Of a DNA stretch of 9,346 nt, positions 6,243-9,346 are shown piece after piece. Where the stretch lies: the NCBI GenBank assembly GCA_033722415.1, contig JAWVZC010000149.1:1-9346 (forward strand). The letters run 5' to 3'. How positions within the stretch are numbered: the first letter of the stretch is position 1; each line of letters starts with the position of its first letter. The notes under the pieces are model-generated. The model worked only from the letters and a program-made list of their open reading frames with translations, was not told the DNA's origin and did no database searches. The stretch comes from JAMQKA01 sp033722415. GTDB lineage: Bacteria; Bacteroidota; Rhodothermia; Balneolales; Balneolaceae. Both the position numbers and the translations under genes were made by a program.

Positions 6243-9200
6243 TTATTCTTCATCTTTTATGGCATCGGTGGCGGGGCCGCTGGCCAGGGTGTTCTCCGTA
6301 TCGTTCTGCTTGCCACCCCCGAATATACCGAATATAGTGCGCTTTATGCGCCTGAGAAACTCTTTCCAGGTATTAAACTTCACCTGGGCTTCGAGACCGA
6401 TGCCGTCTACCGTACTTCCTGCACCGGGTGTCGGGGTAATACTACCCAGCGTCTGATCCTGCCGGTGAAACGCCATTACAGAGAGGCTGCGATTGATACG
6501 ATACGTAGCATTCAAATCACCAATGCGCTCGGTAAGAGTTGCCTGGTTGCTGGAGCCCGTAATCATTCCTTCGCGTCGTAGAATAAGCCTATCGTTGTAC
6601 AATCGCAATGCCACTCCAAGATCAATCTCGTTATAGGCATTCAGGCTGAAGTCGATATCGAACCGGCTTACGTCGCTGTTCAGCAGGGCGTTTATCTGGT
6701 TGGACAGCAACGGACTGATCACCTGGCTGGAAAGCAGCGGGTTCAGGTAAGTTGAGCGCCGGGTAAAACTCTGCCCGATATTGCTGTATGCCTCGTTGGT
6801 GTTCTGGTAGGAGATAAAATTACCCGTAAGCAGTATGCTGGTGGCCTGGATCAGTTTTTCCTGTTCATCCCGGTTCAACTCATTTATTCGTGCCGTCAGT
6901 GCACTGTTGGAGGAAACGTCAAGCGTATTGGGGATGCGGAAATAGTAATCATTTTCCACGCTGGTAATCGTGCCGGTAATCTCCACTACCAGTTCAATCG
7001 GGGTTCGCTGCCGCTCAACCTCCTGCTGGTTCTGATCCGTCCCGCCGATTAACGGGGCAACGCTGGGCCGGGCGTTGTAGATGGCGTTGATATCGAGACG
7101 GGCATTATCGGGATCGCCCTCCCAAATGATGGTTCCGCCCTTCTCGAGCTCCAGCGGGCGGGTAAATATTTCTCCGCCCACAAAAATATACCGCCCGCTG
7201 GCGATATTATAGCGCCCGAAAATACGGGTTTCCTCCTCCTCCATCGTCAGCCGCAGCTGCCCGGTTCCTTGTGCGGTTAAGACTTCCCCCGTAACCTGGT
7301 CAAAAATAAGCTCGACGGTCATCGGATTTCCGGCTGTAAACTGCAGATCCAGGTTAAAACGCTCTGAAAACGTGAGGTTCTCCAGCATTTGATTGAGCGA
7401 CTCCTGGGAGGTCTGGGTAATTCCGGAGGTCGAAATGGCGGCCGACTTACGTTTCGGGCGGAACTCCTCTACGAATTCGATAAACCTGGTATTCTCCGTC
7501 AGTTCGGTCTCCTCGAGCAGGGGCATGTAAAGCCTGGAGTCGGAGGTCACCTCGATGGGCGTCTGGGTGCGCAGGAACATGTCGTTGTTCGGGCCGGTCA
7601 GCCGAACCACACCGCTGCCGGAGAGGCTGCCGTAAAACGGTACATCGGGATCGTAGGTATTATTCATGAAATGGAGGCGATCCATCTCAAAGGTGATATC
7701 AGTATAATTGATCGGATTAAAGTTCTGGATATCCACGCTGCCGTATACCAGTCCTGTTCCCCCTTTGGTATCGGTCACATTGAGAGAATCCAGAACCAGC
7801 CAGTCTTGCCGGTTGAACACGACATGCCCATTTACGAAATAGTTGGTATTGAGAAATTCCGGCTTTGCAAAGGCGTTCTTAACATCAAAATCGAAGTTAA
7901 AATCGTAATCTTCCCGAGTGCCGGCAATATACCCGCTGCCGGTTGCCACGCCTTCCACATCCTGGAATACCTTGTGGGCGATCAGCGGCACAATCCACAG
8001 GTCGATTTCCCTGAAGTCGGCATCAAAATAGAACAGGGTGTCTTTGGGCGCGGCCTGACCCGGGGGTACGACATACCCATCCAGGTGCAGATTCTGGCCG
8101 ATATTGTCATTATTGGCCAGGTATTCGCTGTAGTGCGTGGAATCGGTAACAATGTCGATGCTGGTATCGAAACGATTGCGCTGACGGTTGAAACGGCTGG
8201 AAAAGGAGGCATCGCCCACCAGGCGATCATCGATTCGCAGACGCCGTACCATCATATCACCCTGAATTGATGGGCTGGAAAGCAGGGAACGGGTTAGCAG
8301 CGTCCCGTTGAGTGTACCGCTGAAGCTGAGCCTGCCGTTCACCAGTTTTGAGATGCGATCCAGGTTCAGATCCTGCATCTCAAGAACCAGGGAGTCGCTC
8401 CTGCTGCTGGTGATATCTCCGCTGACCCGCAGAAATTCGTCGCTGTTGTTGAACTGAAAATTGTCAAACAGTATCTGCCCGTTTCGTTTCAGCGTGACGG
8501 TCGGTATCTGCCGGTTTTGCCAGGCATACTCGTTGTTGCCCAGGTAGAACCGGGTGATGTTCATCTCGAGAGCATTGGGGGTAATTCTGTTGGCAGTACT
8601 CAGCTCCAGGCGAGCCTCGTTCGAAATACTGCCGATTGAACTGGCGAGAAACAGCGAATCCTGCCGCAGTGATAGGTCAAACCGAACCGAATCGAGATTC
8701 ATCGCACGGGAATGGAGGGTGTCCAGCGAGGTCTGAAATTCAATATTGGAAAACGCTTTAAGGAGGCGGTCGTGCCGAAAGCTCGCAGTCAGCCGTGTGG
8801 TGGCGCCATACGCCTCGTTGGTGTTGTATATCAGAGTGTCGGTTCGTGAATCGGCAGTTAGTAAAAACCGTTCGGCATCGGCTTTGATATCGAAATTGAT
8901 CCTGGAATCGGATACCAGATGGGGAAAACTGTTCCAGTAGAGGCGAATCAACGACAGGTTTTTGGCTACCAGTTCCCCTTCCAGCGCCAGCGGACGGGGC
9001 GGAATTTCCCGGGTTTCAGATACATCCATGGAATCGAGCAGTATTTCGCTGCGTACCCGTTCCCTCAGGTAACGGCTCCAGTAGCTGAACTGATGGTAGA
9101 TATTCGAGGGGGTCAGATCTCCCCGAACGTTCATGTCAAACAGGGTGCTTGTCAGCCTGAAGGTTCGGGTGTCCAGATCGGGGGAATCGATATCCATATA

Positions 9201-9346
9201 GAACTGGTGCATCCCTACAGTATCCGGACCAATCCGCGACGGTTTCACGTCAAGGTTGGCACGGCCCTGCACGCGATCGGCCGCGAGGCCCTGAAGCTCA
9301 ATATTGTAGTCGACATTGAGGGCCGTTTCCGGCACGGGATCCGCCA
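6243..9346 (-). CDS. tamB: TamB-like translocation and assembly module protein (DUF490), 5' end beyond the window
   Basis: TamB/AsmA-like proteins are long beta-rich, groove-shaped proteins that span the periplasm. They are linked to outer-membrane protein insertion with TamA and to lipid transport between membranes. The frame stays open to the right edge (codons for A-D-P precede the GTG at 9335), so that GTG is probably an internal valine. The N-terminal membrane anchor is missing. About 1033 residues are visible. Counting from the GTG codon, residues 1-600 are repetitive short beta strands with little sequence signature. Residues ~640-960 carry the TamB C-terminal domain, including GRYNIASGRYIFVGGEIF (707-724), GGTIIWEGDPDNARLDINA (733-751), VVEITGTITSVENDYYFRIP (783-802) and the segment ending ATYRINRSLSVMAF (943-956). 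A basic amphipathic stretch (about 990-1009) and an acidic, flexible-looking tail ending KDEE follow. It is the first visible gene of the apparent operon. Confidence 0.88.
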   Translation of the reverse strand, partial: ADPVPETALNVDYNIELQGLAADRVQGRANLDVKPSRIGPDTVGMHQFYMDIDSPDLDTRTFRLTSTLFDMNVRGDLTPSNIYHQFSYWSRYLRERVRSEILLDSMDVSETREIPPRPLALEGELVAKNLSLIRLYWNSFPHLVSDSRINFDIKADAERFLLTADSRTDTLIYNTNEAYGATTRLTASFRHDRLLKAFSNIEFQTSLDTLHSRAMNLDSVRFDLSLRQDSLFLASSIGSISNEARLELSTANRITPNALEMNITRFYLGNNEYAWQNRQIPTVTLKRNGQILFDNFQFNNSDEFLRVSGDITSSRSDSLVLEMQDLNLDRISKLVNGRLSFSGTLNGTLLTRSLLSSPSIQGDMMVRRLRIDDRLVGDASFSSRFNRQRNRFDTSIDIVTDSTHYSEYLANNDNIGQNLHLDGYVVPPGQAAPKDTLFYFDADFREIDLWIVPLIAHKVFQDVEGVATGSGYIAGTREDYDFNFDFDVKNAFAKPEFLNTNYFVNGHVVFNRQDWLVLDSLNVTDTKGGTGLVYGSVDIQNFNPINYTDITFEMDRLHFMNNTYDPDVPFYGSLSGSGVVRLTGPNNDMFLRTQTPIEVTSDSRLYMPLLEETELTENTRFIEFVEEFRPKRKSAAISTSGITQTSQESLNQMLENLTFSERFNLDLQFTAGNPMTVELIFDQVTGEVLTAQGTGQLRLTMEEEETRIFGRYNIASGRYIFVGGEIFTRPLELEKGGTIIWEGDPDNARLDINAIYNARPSVAPLIGGTDQNQQEVERQRTPIELVVEITGTITSVENDYYFRIPNTLDVSSNSALTARINELNRDEQEKLIQATSILLTGNFISYQNTNEAYSNIGQSFTRRSTYLNPLLSSQVISPLLSNQINALLNSDVSRFDIDFSLNAYNEIDLGVALRLYNDRLILRREGMITGSSNQATLTERIGDLNATYRINRSLSVMAFHRQDQTLGSITPTPGAGSTVDGIGLEAQVKFNTWKEFLRRIKRTIFGIFGGGKQNDTENTLASGPATDAIKDEE

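Noticed and set aside
7389..8270. Long plus-strand open frame (293 codons) antisense to tamB
   Set aside because: It lies wholly inside the strongly supported tamB frame, shows no recognisable domain, and is best explained by codon bias of the opposite strand.
9333..9335. GTG as the true start of tamB
   Set aside because: The frame stays open to the window edge, there is no signal anchor after the GTG, and TamB proteins are normally longer.
1..9346. CRISPR array, insertion sequence or phage module
   Set aside because: No regularly spaced direct repeats, transposase, integrase or phage proteins were seen. Apart from the small inverted-repeat element, the window looks like ordinary chromosome.

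Overview
The window looks like chromosomal core sequence from a Bacteroidota-type bacterium, possibly from the Rhodothermota/Balneolota side. The evidence is indirect. All three proteins have the didermic, Bacteroidota-like style: a long TamB with the C-terminal DUF490 signature, a large outer-membrane protein with a PD40 propeller, and starts without a visible Shine-Dalgarno sequence. GC content looks balanced. The lineage is an inference and no marker gene here proves it.

All genes lie on the minus strand, so transcription runs from right to left. At the right edge (6243-9346) is the 3' part of a tamB-like gene whose beginning lies outside the window. After a 34-base gap comes rnr (4031-6208), encoding the exoribonuclease RNase R. 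After a further 53 bases comes a large gene (546-3977) encoding an exported protein that joins a zinc metallopeptidase-like domain, a six-repeat TolB-like propeller and a BamA/TamA-like (Omp85) outer-membrane barrel. A strong intrinsic terminator (487-520) closes the unit. The short gaps, shared direction and lack of a terminator between genes suggest one transcript, tamB-rnr-protease/barrel.

The left end (1-486) has no supported gene. It holds the terminator, a roughly 107-base imperfect inverted-repeat element made of two related hairpins (69-175) that looks like a REP/BIME- or MITE-type intergenic repeat, and a small palindrome (192-213).

The most interesting object is the 1143-residue protease-propeller-barrel protein. 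Its C-terminal ~400 residues carry the landmarks of an Omp85 barrel, but a gluzincin-like peptidase and a propeller stand where POTRA domains would be expected. It sits in the same apparent operon as TamB, whose classical partner TamA is itself an Omp85 protein. This suggests, without proving it, that the protein works with TamB in envelope assembly or quality control.
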